DNA of 64,000 bases from Diphasiastrum complanatum (lineage: Eukaryota > Streptophyta > Lycopodiopsida > Lycopodiales > Lycopodiaceae), in the NCBI GenBank assembly GCA_029204225.1, contig CM055095.1, positions 60,929,066-60,993,065 of the forward strand, read 5' to 3'. Every line of letters starts with the position of its first letter. Position 1 is the stretch's first letter. Made by a program: the position numbers and the translations under genes. Below, piece by piece: positions 1 through 10,599 of this stretch. Under the pieces are notes generated by a model. It made no database searches and was not told where the DNA came from. It worked only from the letters and a program-made list of their open reading frames with translations.

Positions 1-322
1 AATGCACTTCCAAATGAAAAATTTCAAAAGATTTGACATGTGTTGTGATGGACTCTTGAAGACAAATCTTGCAAGTCATTGTGAGACTCCAAGCCTCATT
101 CACCTTTCCACAAAGGAAACACCATTCCTTGGACTTGTCCTTCTTGTATTTGCATTTCGAACTTGAAGCTCCATCCTTCTCCTTGGCCCCCTTGCTTTGG
201 TTCTTCTTGGATGGATTGGTCTTCTTTCTGTAGCATCTTGAGAAAAAATATCCTCCCTTGCCACAAAGGTTGCAGTTAGGATCCTTTCTTTCCTTCAATA
301 GGATGCCACCTATTGATGCCAT
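1..322 (-). CDS. Cys-rich zinc-knuckle-like ORF inside an LTR element, partial
   Basis: An ORF starts at an ATG whose first base is 322 and stays open for 107 codons to the window edge. It begins MASIGG and contains a zinc-knuckle-like block, CNLCGKGGYFFSRC, in which the usual His is Tyr. A Lys/Ser-rich basic linker follows, then a second Cys cluster (CFLCGK and, 12 residues later, CKIC). It lies downstream of a Copia-type primer site (1628-1639, minus) and a 1.3-kb leader, where gag would be expected, yet I see no UBN2-type gag domain before the Cys block. It could be the end of a rearranged gag or a captured host zinc-finger fragment. I do not recognise the protein. Confidence 0.4.
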   Translation of the reverse strand, partial: MASIGGILLKERKDPNCNLCGKGGYFFSRCYRKKTNPSKKNQSKGAKEKDGASSSKCKYKKDKSKEWCFLCGKVNEAWSLTMTCKICLQESITTHVKSFEIFHLEVH

Positions 323-1627
323 GTGAATAAAAACCTATGATATGATTCTACAAATGTAATTTGTGACTTTCAAGAGACTAGATTTGAACATCTTCAATAA
401 TCTAGAATGATCTACAAAAGATCTAGTCACAAACCTAAGAATCAATCTTCACACTAATGACTAGTCACTTGGAAACTTTGCTTTGATCACTAAGACAAAA
501 GCACACAATCTTTGAATCAAATCACAAAAGAAATCAGATCCAATCTCCTATTGGACTCATCAAATACCAATCACACTCTCACAAAGAAGGTTGAATAGAA
601 CTAATTTGAGTTTCATACATACTATGTCAATTTTTGCTCAATAAATTGAATTCCTTCAATCCTATTGGATTCCAGCGATTACTCTACCTTTTAAGACTTG
701 GAATGAAATTCAAAATCAAAAGTTGTGATTTTTCTCACTAAGATATTGTGCTTCAAAGAGCTAATACCACTTAGAAAAATTTGATCACCTAGGGGAAGAC
801 AAATTCTCCACCAATGACAACACAAAATGAGCTTCTAGATCTTGCCCTCTACAAAGGAATGAACTTTTAGAAAATTGGATCTCTCTCTACACATTTGCCA
901 TAGACACCTTAATGACTCTTTTCAAACCTCACAATTACTCAAACAAATTGAGTAGGGTTGAACAATGTGACTTGGATTTCAATCTCTTTTCTAGAACTCT
1001 CAATTTAAGCCAATCTATGTCAAATTATACAATTTGCATAGATGCTCTATATGCACTAGAAACTCTCAAAGGTTTCACTTGGAGGACAGATCCAAAGATG
1101 TTTTCTAGCAAATTGATGCTTCTAAACTTGACCCTATCACTCTTGAACAGATATAAAGTGATGGTACAATGGATTTCAACCTCTCACCTTGCATATTACT
1201 CCTTAACATATGATTTTTGGCAAAATTTCTCTCAACTTCAACATGCACTAAAAAAATCAGAGAAAATCATTTAATGCTCCTAATTCAAGCTTCAATTTTA
1301 ATTTTTTGGCTGATCTAATCCAAGAACTAATCAAAAGATTAGATTTTCTATAGAAAATGCTTGATTTTGCACTAAAAATCTCTCAAATTGGGTGTGTGAG
1401 TCAAATTGTAAAATTTTTTGAATTTTCTCAGCCAAAATCGGAGCTGTATGGCCTCACACGTGTGAAAAGGGTTCCTACAGCCCACAAGAAGTTCTGGTCC
1501 AAAAATTTTGAGAATATCTATCAAATCCAACTCGCTACCCAAAATTTGACTAGTTTCCTAAAACCTGCTAATTTTGGCTTTGATTTGGATCAACCCTATC
1601 AATTTCAATAAAAACCTCTTGTACTTG
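323..1627 (-). other. Untranslated leader of the minus-strand LTR element
   Basis: About 1.3 kb separate the primer site from the Cys-rich ORF. On the minus strand I find stops in all frames and no gag domain. The small plus-strand ORFs here (912-1274, 1357-1611) have no recognisable motif and look like chance. The length and AT-rich character resemble the leader of the related element at 27.2-28.0 kb. Confidence 0.4.
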
Positions 1628-1639
1628 GCTCTGATACCA
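1628..1639 (-). other. tRNA-iMet primer binding site of a minus-strand Copia-type element
   Basis: The plus strand reads GCTCTGATACCA, the exact reverse complement of the plant Copia primer site TGGTATCAGAGC. It is directly followed on the plus strand by TGTGCAAAAAG, the end of an LTR. The bases just inside (CAAGTACAAGAG on the minus strand) match those after the primer site at 27229, so the two elements are related. Confidence 0.75.
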
Positions 1640-2397
1640 TGTGCAAAAAGTACAAAAAGGACCAAGAGTGGATCCTAATCTGATCCTCAAGAGGGATTGG
1701 TTGTCAGATTACTTGATCTATCAATCTACTTCATATTAAGATCAATCTAGATCAATTCTAGACACAAAATCCTAACAAGAACGATCATTAATTGAAGGTA
1801 GGTGTACTTTTTGGTTTCACATGTGTGAAACATTGTTTGAGTACGGACTCCAACCTGAGAATCAAGTACACATTGATAGAACCTCAAAACAATCAAAACA
1901 AATGTAGACAAATGGAGAGCATCACTCAAAATTGCTTCCAAAACCAAGATTGGTGTCTCACAATGATTATGGCCAAATGTGCCTCTATATATACAATAAG
2001 TGGGAGCTCATGGTACTGATCATCCCTCTGATCCCACATGTGTGAAGGTGCTTTGTCATATGATCATGCAAAACTGACACTTGGACAAAACCTTCTATTT
2101 TGAGCACTTTGGTCCATTTTCCTTCTATATGGAGATCTACTTGGAAATCTTCTAGAAGTCAAAATTTGCCTACTTTAGCTTATTCCACACATGTGAGCTA
2201 TCCTCTACACATGTGATATGACACCTAACCAAAGGATGTGGCTCATGCAATCAATAGATTGATGGCATGTGTCATATGTCTAGAAAACTAGTTTTTGGCC
2301 TTTTTAGCCACTAGAACTTGAATTAAATCATGTGTACAACCTATATGATTACACTACATCCATTAACCCTACTTCCATTAATCCTAAATCCACAACA
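1640..2397 (-). repeat. 5' LTR of the minus-strand Copia-type element
   Basis: The inner edge is set by the primer site; on the minus strand the LTR ends ...TTTGCACA next to it. The outer edge is less certain: I place it at ...CCACAACA (2397), which would give a TGTTGTGG start and a 758-bp LTR. It contains several ACACATGTGA-type palindromes, as does the LTR at 26528. The partner LTR lies outside the window, so the target duplication cannot be checked. Confidence 0.5.
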
Positions 2398-3005
2398 ATG
2401 ATAAAAACTTACTCTTCTCTCTCTCCTTTTCTCTCTCACAAAAAGCATAAGAAATAGCAATTCCAATAATGATCAAATCCAACGATTAGCAAATACAAAG
2501 AAAGCATGAGAAATGGAGGAAAAGAGAGGAAGAGCAAGGACATTCATCAATCCATTTCTAAAGAGAACCAATCTGCTTTATTGAAATGAGGAAATGAACA
2601 TCAGGAGCAACTCGAGTTGGTCCCTTTTTATAGTAGAGAGGAGGACCCTGGCCTCTGAATCCTATTGGTCCAGTCTTGCCTGTCTTTTTATTCAAATTTA
2701 AAAAAGTGTGGGAACCATCAAAATTGGAGGGAAACCCAACTTTATTCACTAACTTGACATTTAGGCCCTGCGACATTAAAAGTCCCGCAAAAAGGCCTAA
2801 AGTCCTTTATTAACTTTTAACTAATCAATCAAATAACTATGTGATCATCAGGTTGGACTTACACACACATGGTGCCAAATCTCCCTCACTTAGGGTTGCC
2901 TTGGGATCCGCAAACCCTCCAACATCAACTCAAAGGAATGGTTTCTTGCCAATTTTTTTTATTTGAATCTTATTCGACCTACCTTTTATGCACCTCTTTC
3001 CAACA
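2398..3005. repeat. LTR-like fragment, probably Gypsy on the minus strand, next to a Copia primer site
   Basis: No gene is supported. On the minus strand there is a TATA box (CTATAAAAAGGGA, 2621-2633) and, about 70 bases further, an AATAAAG signal, an LTR-like layout. The stretch near 2850 (TTGGACTTACACACACATGG) resembles one in the Gypsy LTR near 32.2 kb. The right end abuts a plus-strand Copia primer site, so part of this stretch should be that element's LTR, but I could not fix its start. Confidence 0.3.
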
Positions 3006-4459
3006 TGGTATCAGAGCGTTGATTCTTCTTCAAGGCCTAATACTATATCAGAGCGGAAGCTCTTTATACTTGATATCTTCCGTGATATCAAATTATTCTT
3101 CAATTCAAATCAATTTGTTTCAGTATCAGAGAATTGATTTCCACAGCACTGTATCTTTCTCTTAACGACAATCGAATTATCGACAGTCTAAAGTTCCAGA
3201 TGGATTATCAAAGTAAAGTCGGTCTTATTGAAGACAAGTTGAATGGATAACAATTATCATCTATGGAAATTTAAGATGAAGACCTTGCTAATCGCCAACG
3301 AGTTGTGGGATGTTACAAATATTGAAGTGAAATCTAAAGACAACACAGAAGACACAAAATGAAAATTGAAGGATGGTAAAGCTTTCGCGCTTATTATCCT
3401 CGATATATCGGATACTGAAATTGGCCACATAGCCAAAGCTAAAACTTTGAAAGAAGTTTGGGACAGCCTGAGCTCACTATATAATATGAAAGACGTAACT
3501 ACTAAGTTATATCTTCAAAGAAAATTCTTCACACTCAAGATGTCGAATAATGATTCTCTTCAAAATCATATTAACCAAATTAGGAATCTCTTGTAATAGA
3601 TGGCCGCTGTCGGATCAGTCATAGATGATCAAGACGCAATTATGACATTGCTTTCAAGCCTGCCCTCTACATATGAGAACTAGGTGATGATCATCACAAC
3701 ACACTCAGATTTAACTCTTACCAGAGTTATCACTATGTTGCTACAAGAAGATAATCGAAGAAGTCAAGACACTTCGTCTACCTCTCTGTCTCATGCTCTG
3801 TTTGTCAACAAGGGCTCAAAATGATAGAAGCAGAAAAGCTCCAAGCAATCTACATCAAATCAGAAACAGACTCAAAGTCAAGAACAATCATCGAATCTAC
3901 ATTCGTTGAAAATGAAGATGTTTTGCAGGTATTGCAAACGCAATAACCATGAGATCCAAGGATGCCCGAATTCTCAAAGCAAAGAATGCAGCCAAGCAAC
4001 CTGATCAACAAGGAAATATAGTTACAACATCTCATGAAGTCGAAATGGACGAAGATGCTTTTATGGTCAAAGACAAATATGCTAATTCAGATGATTCGTG
4101 ATTTTTGAATTCCGGAGCTACTCAACATATGCCCAATCATCATGAGATTCTCCAATCCTATATGCCTTATAGCACAAAGAAGTATGTTCATCTTGGTGAC
4201 GATAGTACTCACACTATCGAAGGTGAAGTAAGATTACGATTCCAGCATGATCAATTCAAACTACTGTCAAAAGTCATGTATGTTTCTCAACTCTCTACAA
4301 ATCTGTTATCAGCAGATAGACTTATATAGATTGGCACATTGTTATTTTGATTCTAGTCAAGTCTTGAAAACTTCTGTTTTTGTCAATAAAGCATTACTTT
4401 GGCATCATCGCTTAAGACACTTGAATTATGCATCTGTTAGAATGATATCATCAACATAA
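3006..4459 (+). mobile_element. Truncated Copia element: primer site, gag, protease, pre-integrase (pseudogene)
   Basis: The primer site TGGTATCAGAGC lies at 3006-3017. Gag starts near ATG 3200 (MDYQSK) and shows the UBN2-type pattern: a KLNG start, NYHLWKFKMK, then LYNMKDVTTKLYLQRKF. Broken stops interrupt it (TGA at 3360, TAG near 3597). A zinc knuckle starts CRYCKRNNHEIQGC near 3920. The aspartic protease box is NSGATQHM (from 4107), where Asn replaces the catalytic Asp of DSGA. The pre-integrase HHRLRHLNYASVR box ends at about 4450. Integrase, RT and RNase H are absent because the element joins a minus-strand RT fragment here. It is non-functional. Confidence 0.85.
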
Positions 4460-4978
4460 ATGAGAAGTATGACAATATTCATAAAACCTGACATACAAGG
4501 AAGGATCATGGTTACTAAGATTAAATCCTAGTGATTCAAAAAAGATGTTAAGTTGAGAATACCATGATCTTGGAGCTTGCTTTAGTCCATAGAGACTTTT
4601 GAAGAGAAAGCAGACCTTGGATTTGTCTTGGATGAACCCAGTAGATTGATCCATATAAATCTCTTCTTCTAGATATCCATCTAAAAAAGCATTAGAGACA
4701 TCTAGTTGAAAAACTTGCCAATTGAAAAAACATGCAATAGAAATTATGATTCTAATTGATACCATCTTTGCAACTGGAGCAAAAGTCTCCTCATAATCAA
4801 GTCCATAAACTTGAGCGAAACCCTTTGCACAAAGCCTTGCCTTGTACTTGTTGATTGTGCCATCTTGATTATATTTGACTCGAAAAACCCATTTGCAACC
4901 AATGGTGTGCTTGTTTGATGGTAGATCTACAAGCTCCCATGTCTTGTTGGCAATCAAAGCATCATATTCCTCTGTCAT
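4431..4978 (-). pseudogene. Copia reverse transcriptase fragment
   Basis: This is the N-terminal two thirds of a Ty1/Copia RT: the EEYDALIANKTWELVDLP start, CKWVFRVK, YKARLCAKGF, the YEETFAPVAKM box, LDVSNAFLDG with the first catalytic Asp, and the SLYGLKQAPRSWY box. The frame stops just after RFYEYCHTSHLC, but one base away the sense strand reads LLIYVDDIILT, so the YVDD catalytic box is present and displaced by a frameshift. Homology ends there, where the fragment meets the plus-strand Copia piece. No integrase is attached upstream. Confidence 0.88.
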
Positions 4979-5749
4979 ATTGGAAACTTGTGTAGTTTCC
5001 CAATAAAAGAGGGAGAAGTAGGGTAATAGAAATATTATCTAAGAAAAACATCTATAATGTAGATTCCAAGAGGAATCTGTAATATGTATAGATGAAGGAC
5101 CTGCTTTTAGAATCAGGATTAATAGGATATTTTTTGATACTATTAGAATCTTCTAAGAATTGTTGTTGAGTTATAGTTAGAAGAGATAAGGGAAGAAAAA
5201 TTAGAAAACATTATTGTAGTAGAAGAGTTCCTGATTACGAATCTAATCTATTTGTGTCAAAACTAGATAGTTCTATTATGAGCAATGGTTTGATCCTTGT
5301 GGGTTGTGATCAGCTTGATCTTAGTAAGACCTAGGATCCGTGAGTTGATCCAAGAAATCCCCTCCCGATCGAGGTTTTGGTTACGAAATAACACTCTTTG
5401 AGAAATATTCTCTCTTAGAGTCAACTGGATTACAAGATTCTCAGTTAAAAATGTGTTGTTAACAGAGTGTTGGGATCTGTAGAGATATGCTATGTAGTGA
5501 GTCATTATGGAATCATAAATTCTTTGGTACAGACTTTAGTGTTCGTTGGACTAAATTTATATGCATGCATAAACTACTCAGTAAAACATAGGCATATTGA
5601 TGAGAATTGTTAGGAGACAATTAAGGTTAATAATATATCTCGATGAGAATCACTTATTGACCTAGGATGGATTAAGAATCAGATTGCATGTGATGTTTTG
5701 AAATTGGGCCCACATCTAAACATTCAAGCCTTCTAAATCATGTACAACT
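4979..5749. other. No gene seen
   Basis: AT-rich sequence upstream of the RT fragment. I see no integrase end, LTR boundary or convincing ORF. The 80-codon minus ORF at 5263-5505 has no recognisable motif. Confidence 0.5.
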
Positions 5750-5914
5750 AGCCGAATCAAAGAGCATTACTTATGAGTTAGTTGTTTGAATCTACAATGT
5801 AAGATCATTTATTGATATTGTAGTTTATTGGTAGCCGAATCAAAGAGCGTTACTTATGAGTTAGTTGTTTGAATCTACAATGTAAGATCATTTATTGATA
5901 TTGTAGTTTATTGT
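5750..5914. repeat. Two-copy tandem repeat, 83-bp unit
   Basis: The unit starting AGCCGAATCAAAGAGC is present at 5750-5832 and again at 5833-5914. I see one substitution (A/G in AGAGCATT versus AGAGCGTT) near the start, so the duplication is young compared with the decayed DNA around it. Confidence 0.85.
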
Positions 5915-7552
5915 AGCTTATACATCACAACCATTATGAGTCATTTTTTGATTCCTTTAGAGGGCTATGTGCATAGGACACGTGAAAACTTTTGGCTTTA
6001 ATCTTTTTTTGATTGGAAAAGGTTGGAATGTTGGATAGTTGTTCTTAACCAAAAGTCATAACTTCACGTAATGAAGTTTCGGTAAATTTTAAGCTATTCT
6101 AAATTGGATCTTAACTTGGAAATGACACTTTGTAAGATAGATTTTTAAAAAAATTTCACAGCATTGGGGTGTAAGAACATAGTTAATGGTTTTAGGCCTA
6201 AAACTAACGCTACCCATAAATGTCTTGTGGTTTTGCACCTATGAGACTCATGTGCCCACTAATCCACATGAATCTCATCCCCATTTTGTATTGTTTTGCT
6301 TCCATCCCTTTGATTCTTATTGATGATACCTTGGAGCTCTATTTTGTGATTTGCATTTTATGGCTATATCAATATGAATGTTTTTTTTTTCTCTTTATTC
6401 TAGCTTTAGTTTCACTAGTATGGCTATTTGATTGGGTTTGTCAATTATGTGCTATGAAGCAATCTTACAACCTCTGTTCAGGATTTTTTATTCCCTTGTT
6501 AAAAGACCTGCATGATCTTCTCTTTGTTCTGTACCTGAAAATTTACTGGAGGTAGCTTTAGAGTCAGTGTAGTATAGAGACAGAAAGAGAGTGGTAACCC
6601 TGTTTTGATCCACAATAGAGGCAGGTCAGCCTCCTCTCAAACTTGTTTTGAGTTTTGAAACCCTGGATAACTGTTGAAAGCCAAAAGACTGCTGGTTTCT
6701 GCCTGTTGAGGTTTTCTCAGTATGAGATTGCATATTTGATGCAGATGGAAAACACCTTTGGCAAGAAAGAGGTCAGGTTTTGTTCTGCCTGAAAATTCGG
6801 ATATTGAGGACAGTTGTAAAATTGTGTTTAGGTCTTTGACTCCCGAAAGCTGGGATTGATGTTGTCTGTATTTAAAACTGCAGCTCGCCCTTCCCATCAA
6901 CTCAGAGTGCCTAATCTGTTGAGAACACCCTCTCCTGCTGTGGATTTTGGGTAGAAGATGCATCTGTGGGATTATTCTTGCAGAATAATCATGTGGCTTT
7001 TACCTGTTTCCATGAGAGCGTGGAGAAAGTGACAAGAAAAAAAAATTTATGCACTGAAACGTGGGCAGCGCCTGAAATGAGCACAATAGGCATCAGATCA
7101 GTCTCAGACTTGGAGGCAGAATGATAATCTGTTTGCTGCAGATCAGAACTTGATAGAGGAAACGATGGAGAGCGGTTGCGAGCTATGCCTGGATCATAGA
7201 AGTGAAGCGCGCTATCCTGAGTGAGAGTTCTCCCTCTCTCTTTCTCTTCTCCTCCAACGAATGTGGCCCTGGATGCAGCAAGCTTTTTGATGGGTGGCGG
7301 CTTGCTCTGGAAACTCGTGTTGTCTATGAAGAAGATGAGGGAGCCGGCACTAAAATGCTATTTTCTTTGAAAAATTCAGGGTTTGTTTTTTTGGGGCCCA
7401 TGGTTTTTTTGTTAAAACCTTACTCTTTGCTATAATAATCGATTTTGGAAATAAATTTTTTTAAGCCGATCTTGACGAAAGGGAAGAATGGTATGGTTCT
7501 TAGGCATATACCCAATATAGGAATTCGATTCCTTGGTACGATACTATTTAAA

Positions 7553-7592
7553 CCATTTAACTTTGGAGTACCAATACTCCAAAGTTAAATGG
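7553..7592. repeat. Perfect 18-bp palindrome with 4-base loop
   Basis: The left arm CCATTTAACTTTGGAGTA (7553-7570) and right arm TACTCCAAAGTTAAATGG (7575-7592) are exact reverse complements around CCAA. This could be the core of a foldback element or a hairpin. Confidence 0.9.
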
Positions 7593-9676
7593 AGTTGAAT
7601 CGTGTTTTTGAATTTTCTCCTTTTCAAATCGGTGGAATACCGATGGGTTGGTTATTGTGTTCTTGAAGATTTTGATCATTAAGATTGAACGAACCAAAAG
7701 CTTTTGAAATACTTGTTAAAGTATTTAATTGGAATAAAAAGGAAAATATTTGGAGGTAGTTCTTTATTCTTCGACAAAATTTTGTGTGGAATACAAGAAG
7801 TACCCGAATCCAAATTTTATGTATTTTTCCTTAATCACAAACAACTTTAACGAAGTAATTCTTAAGCCAGTTAATGAAAAGGAAAAAAAAAAAGTCCAAT
7901 TTTATTGGAAAAATTGTAATGGATAGGAACTTATCAAAACTAAAAAAAATCTGATTTCATTTCCAGTTAAAATCCTATGGTAGTTTGTATATCGATAATT
8001 CTACCCAGGTATATGATAGAAATGAAATTGTTTCAAACTTTTTCCTACAGTAATTAATTTTAAACATTTACTAATGTCGTTACGTCTTCTTTGTACCTTA
8101 GCTGAAATAGATTTTCAGGGAACTGAAAATTCTAAGGAGGGAAGAAGAGTGGACATCAATGGTAGTAAGTGCGATCGGGAAATGTATTTCACAATTAGGA
8201 TTTTAGTAATCTCAGTAAATAATTGCTTAATACCGGATATTAATTTCCTGGATTAAATTCATTTAGTTGAATTCATAACTGATATCTTTGTGACCGTAGT
8301 AGTCCAAAATTTTGGATGTCAATTGTGATGTTAGAAGTAGAATTTGATACATGGATTACATTGATCTGTTAGTTGACAAAAGCTTATCTCTAAAATTGAT
8401 GCATCGGTAGGGTTTCGAAGCCTATCACTAACCTGGAAGGATCAGAGTGTAATGTTGAACTGTGTTAATTCTTCTGTTTAAATCACATAATCAGATGTAG
8501 ATTTGTGGTATCCATTTGATTGGCATGTCAGTCATCCAAATAAATGGATTCTCTAGTGTTTGGGAATAAGAGATATCCTATATGGATTATAGGACAGCTA
8601 GATGATCAGTGGATCTCTAGAATATCAGATAAGGCGGTTAAGAGTTTTTTGGAAGGAAAAACTGATGGTATGAGACATCATTAATTTTGGAAAGGAAATT
8701 CTAGGACTGTAAAGATTTGATGATCAAGGGCGTATTTTAGTACCTAGTCGCGATATGGGAAAAAGAAAACCACTAATCAAATGTGGAGTATTTTGAAAAA
8801 TTTTGAGGTTTAATCAAGATCCTAATTATGGTATCTCACTATTTACAAAATCAGAGGCCCTCAAATATATTTCTCGCTTTCTTAATTAATCCTTTACTTC
8901 TTAGTAATTTCTCTAATATAGACATTAGACTAGTTTATACGATTCTGTCTAGCATGAAGTTATTCTTTTGAAAGACAGTATGTCATATAAATTACTTGAC
9001 TTGGAATTTAGATAAATTCTAAGGTCAAAATGTTTCAACTTCTTAAACCTAGGATATCTCTTTTGCATAAATGGATTTCGATGGAATGATAGTTTTTGTA
9101 ACTCGGGTTGAAAATATTTGAAGGGGAAGTCTTGGTTGTAATAGAGTGAATCCTTTAGTGGAAGCACTTATTACTGACTTTTCTTGGATTTGGATATTTT
9201 CATAATCATCTTTCCAGTTAACTTTTATTGGAATTGATAATTTCTTTAAAAGGAGGGGTGAAGTGATGGGATAAAATTTGATTTGGAAATCTGTGGGCTG
9301 CATAGTTTTCGGAAGAGAACCAGCTATGGTATAGAGATGAAATTTGGTCTAAAAGTAATTTCGGATAGATTCATAATAAAATTCCTAGTTGGAACTTTTC
9401 AAATAAGAGAAATTCTCTAGGGATTGTGTGGACAATCTGGAACTAGAACATGTCTGATATTTGAATCATTATCTATAAGTATTATAGTGAAAGGTCAAAG
9501 GTTACTGATTCCATTTTGATTGGAATAGGAAGTAAGTTTGATTAGGAATTTAAGTCTGGATAGTTTGTATTAAATCGACCTAATCTTAATCTGAGTACTA
9601 GGATCAGAGAGGGGTTGATTGGGTGGAATAAATTATGCTAATAGTAGTAAATTGGATTGGAAAACTGTTGAGAGTG

Positions 9677-9840
9677 AATCATTTATAAGTTAATGATCCT
9701 TACCCAAATCATTTATAAGTTAATCCATAAATGATTGACGAATCATATGAATCTAAATATGTATGGTCAATCATTTATGGTATGATTTGCATTAACTTCA
9801 TCTTGGAGTAATCATATGAATCTAAATATTTATGGTCAAT
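9677..9840. repeat. Interleaved direct repeats
   Basis: AATCATTTATAAGTTAAT occurs at 9677 and 9707. A 31-bp unit starting AATCATATGAATC occurs at 9741-9771 and 9810-9840 with one mismatch. CATTTATGG/CCATAAATG arms lie between them, giving a small cluster of direct and inverted repeats. Confidence 0.7.
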
Positions 9841-10599
9841 ATTAAGATTCGATACTTAATTATTATCAGAGGATTATAAGGAATTGGGATGATTCTTAAG
9901 TGTGATGATTAATTCTTGATCTATTAATTGAGTAAGAATTTGAATCAGTGTTTTGAATCTCTCTACTCTAGTATCTAATTGAGAACCTATGGATCTCCAG
10001 ACATTCTCACAAGATAAGTATTTTATTTGTGGAAAATTTGATTTATCTAGTGGATGCTATTCTACTACAATTTATGGTCTGCAGATGCTCGAGTATAGTT
10101 TTTTTCTTTTGATCAGATCTCCAGATATCATAGGGGACAGACAAATTTATTAAGATGAACGAGTGCTATTTTGTGCATTTGATGCTAGAAACATGAGCAT
10201 TTAACTTAAAAGAATATTTAGGATACTCAGAGTTGAGTTTTAATCATTTTAATTACTCTCCTAGAGATTCTAGTTGAATGAATTATCATATCTTAGAATT
10301 GGATTCTAAGGATAGTTGTACTTGGAAGCTTTTTATGAATTGTCTGCCAGAGTTTGTGGATGATTTCAGATTGTAATTATTATTATTTTTTAACTTTAAT
10401 CTCCTAAGTTAGGTAATATTTCACTCAGTTGGTTCATGTAAGTGTTTCACATGAAGGTGATGTTACTAGCTTGTGTTGAGTGTAACCCAGCTGAAAAAAT
10501 ATATCTCTTAATGTACTTTTCAAACCAGAGTTTTTACTCCAGAGCAGAGATTAACGATTGGAAATAGCTTTATCTTTGACTACTTGTTTGATATGAAAG

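Larger units (their letters stand above)
5915..10590. other. Long gene-poor AT-rich region
   Basis: I find no supportable gene. ORFs at 6220-6555 (hydrophobic), 6637-6963 and 8949-9303 (Lys/Asn/Ile-rich) have no motif I know. GC content rises at 6.9-7.4 kb, where a short ORF starts MESGCELC (ATG 7165) and stops after 19 codons; this could be a scrap of a host zinc-finger gene but is too short to call. 7.44-10.4 kb reads like ancient decayed sequence with stops in every frame. Two repeat structures inside are listed separately. Confidence 0.5.

Noticed and set aside
6220-6555. 111-codon hydrophobic plus-strand ORF as a membrane protein gene
   Set aside because: T-rich DNA gives hydrophobic translations by chance; no motif, no promoter and no neighbouring exon.
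7165-7435. MESGCELC start and the following ORF as a B-box zinc-finger gene
   Set aside because: Only one CxxC pair, a stop after 19 codons, and no remaining B-box spacing.
8949-9303. Lys/Asn/Ile-rich minus ORFs as an endogenous pararetrovirus or other viral relic
   Set aside because: No RT, movement-protein or zinc-knuckle signature could be read in the surrounding 3 kb; composition alone explains them.
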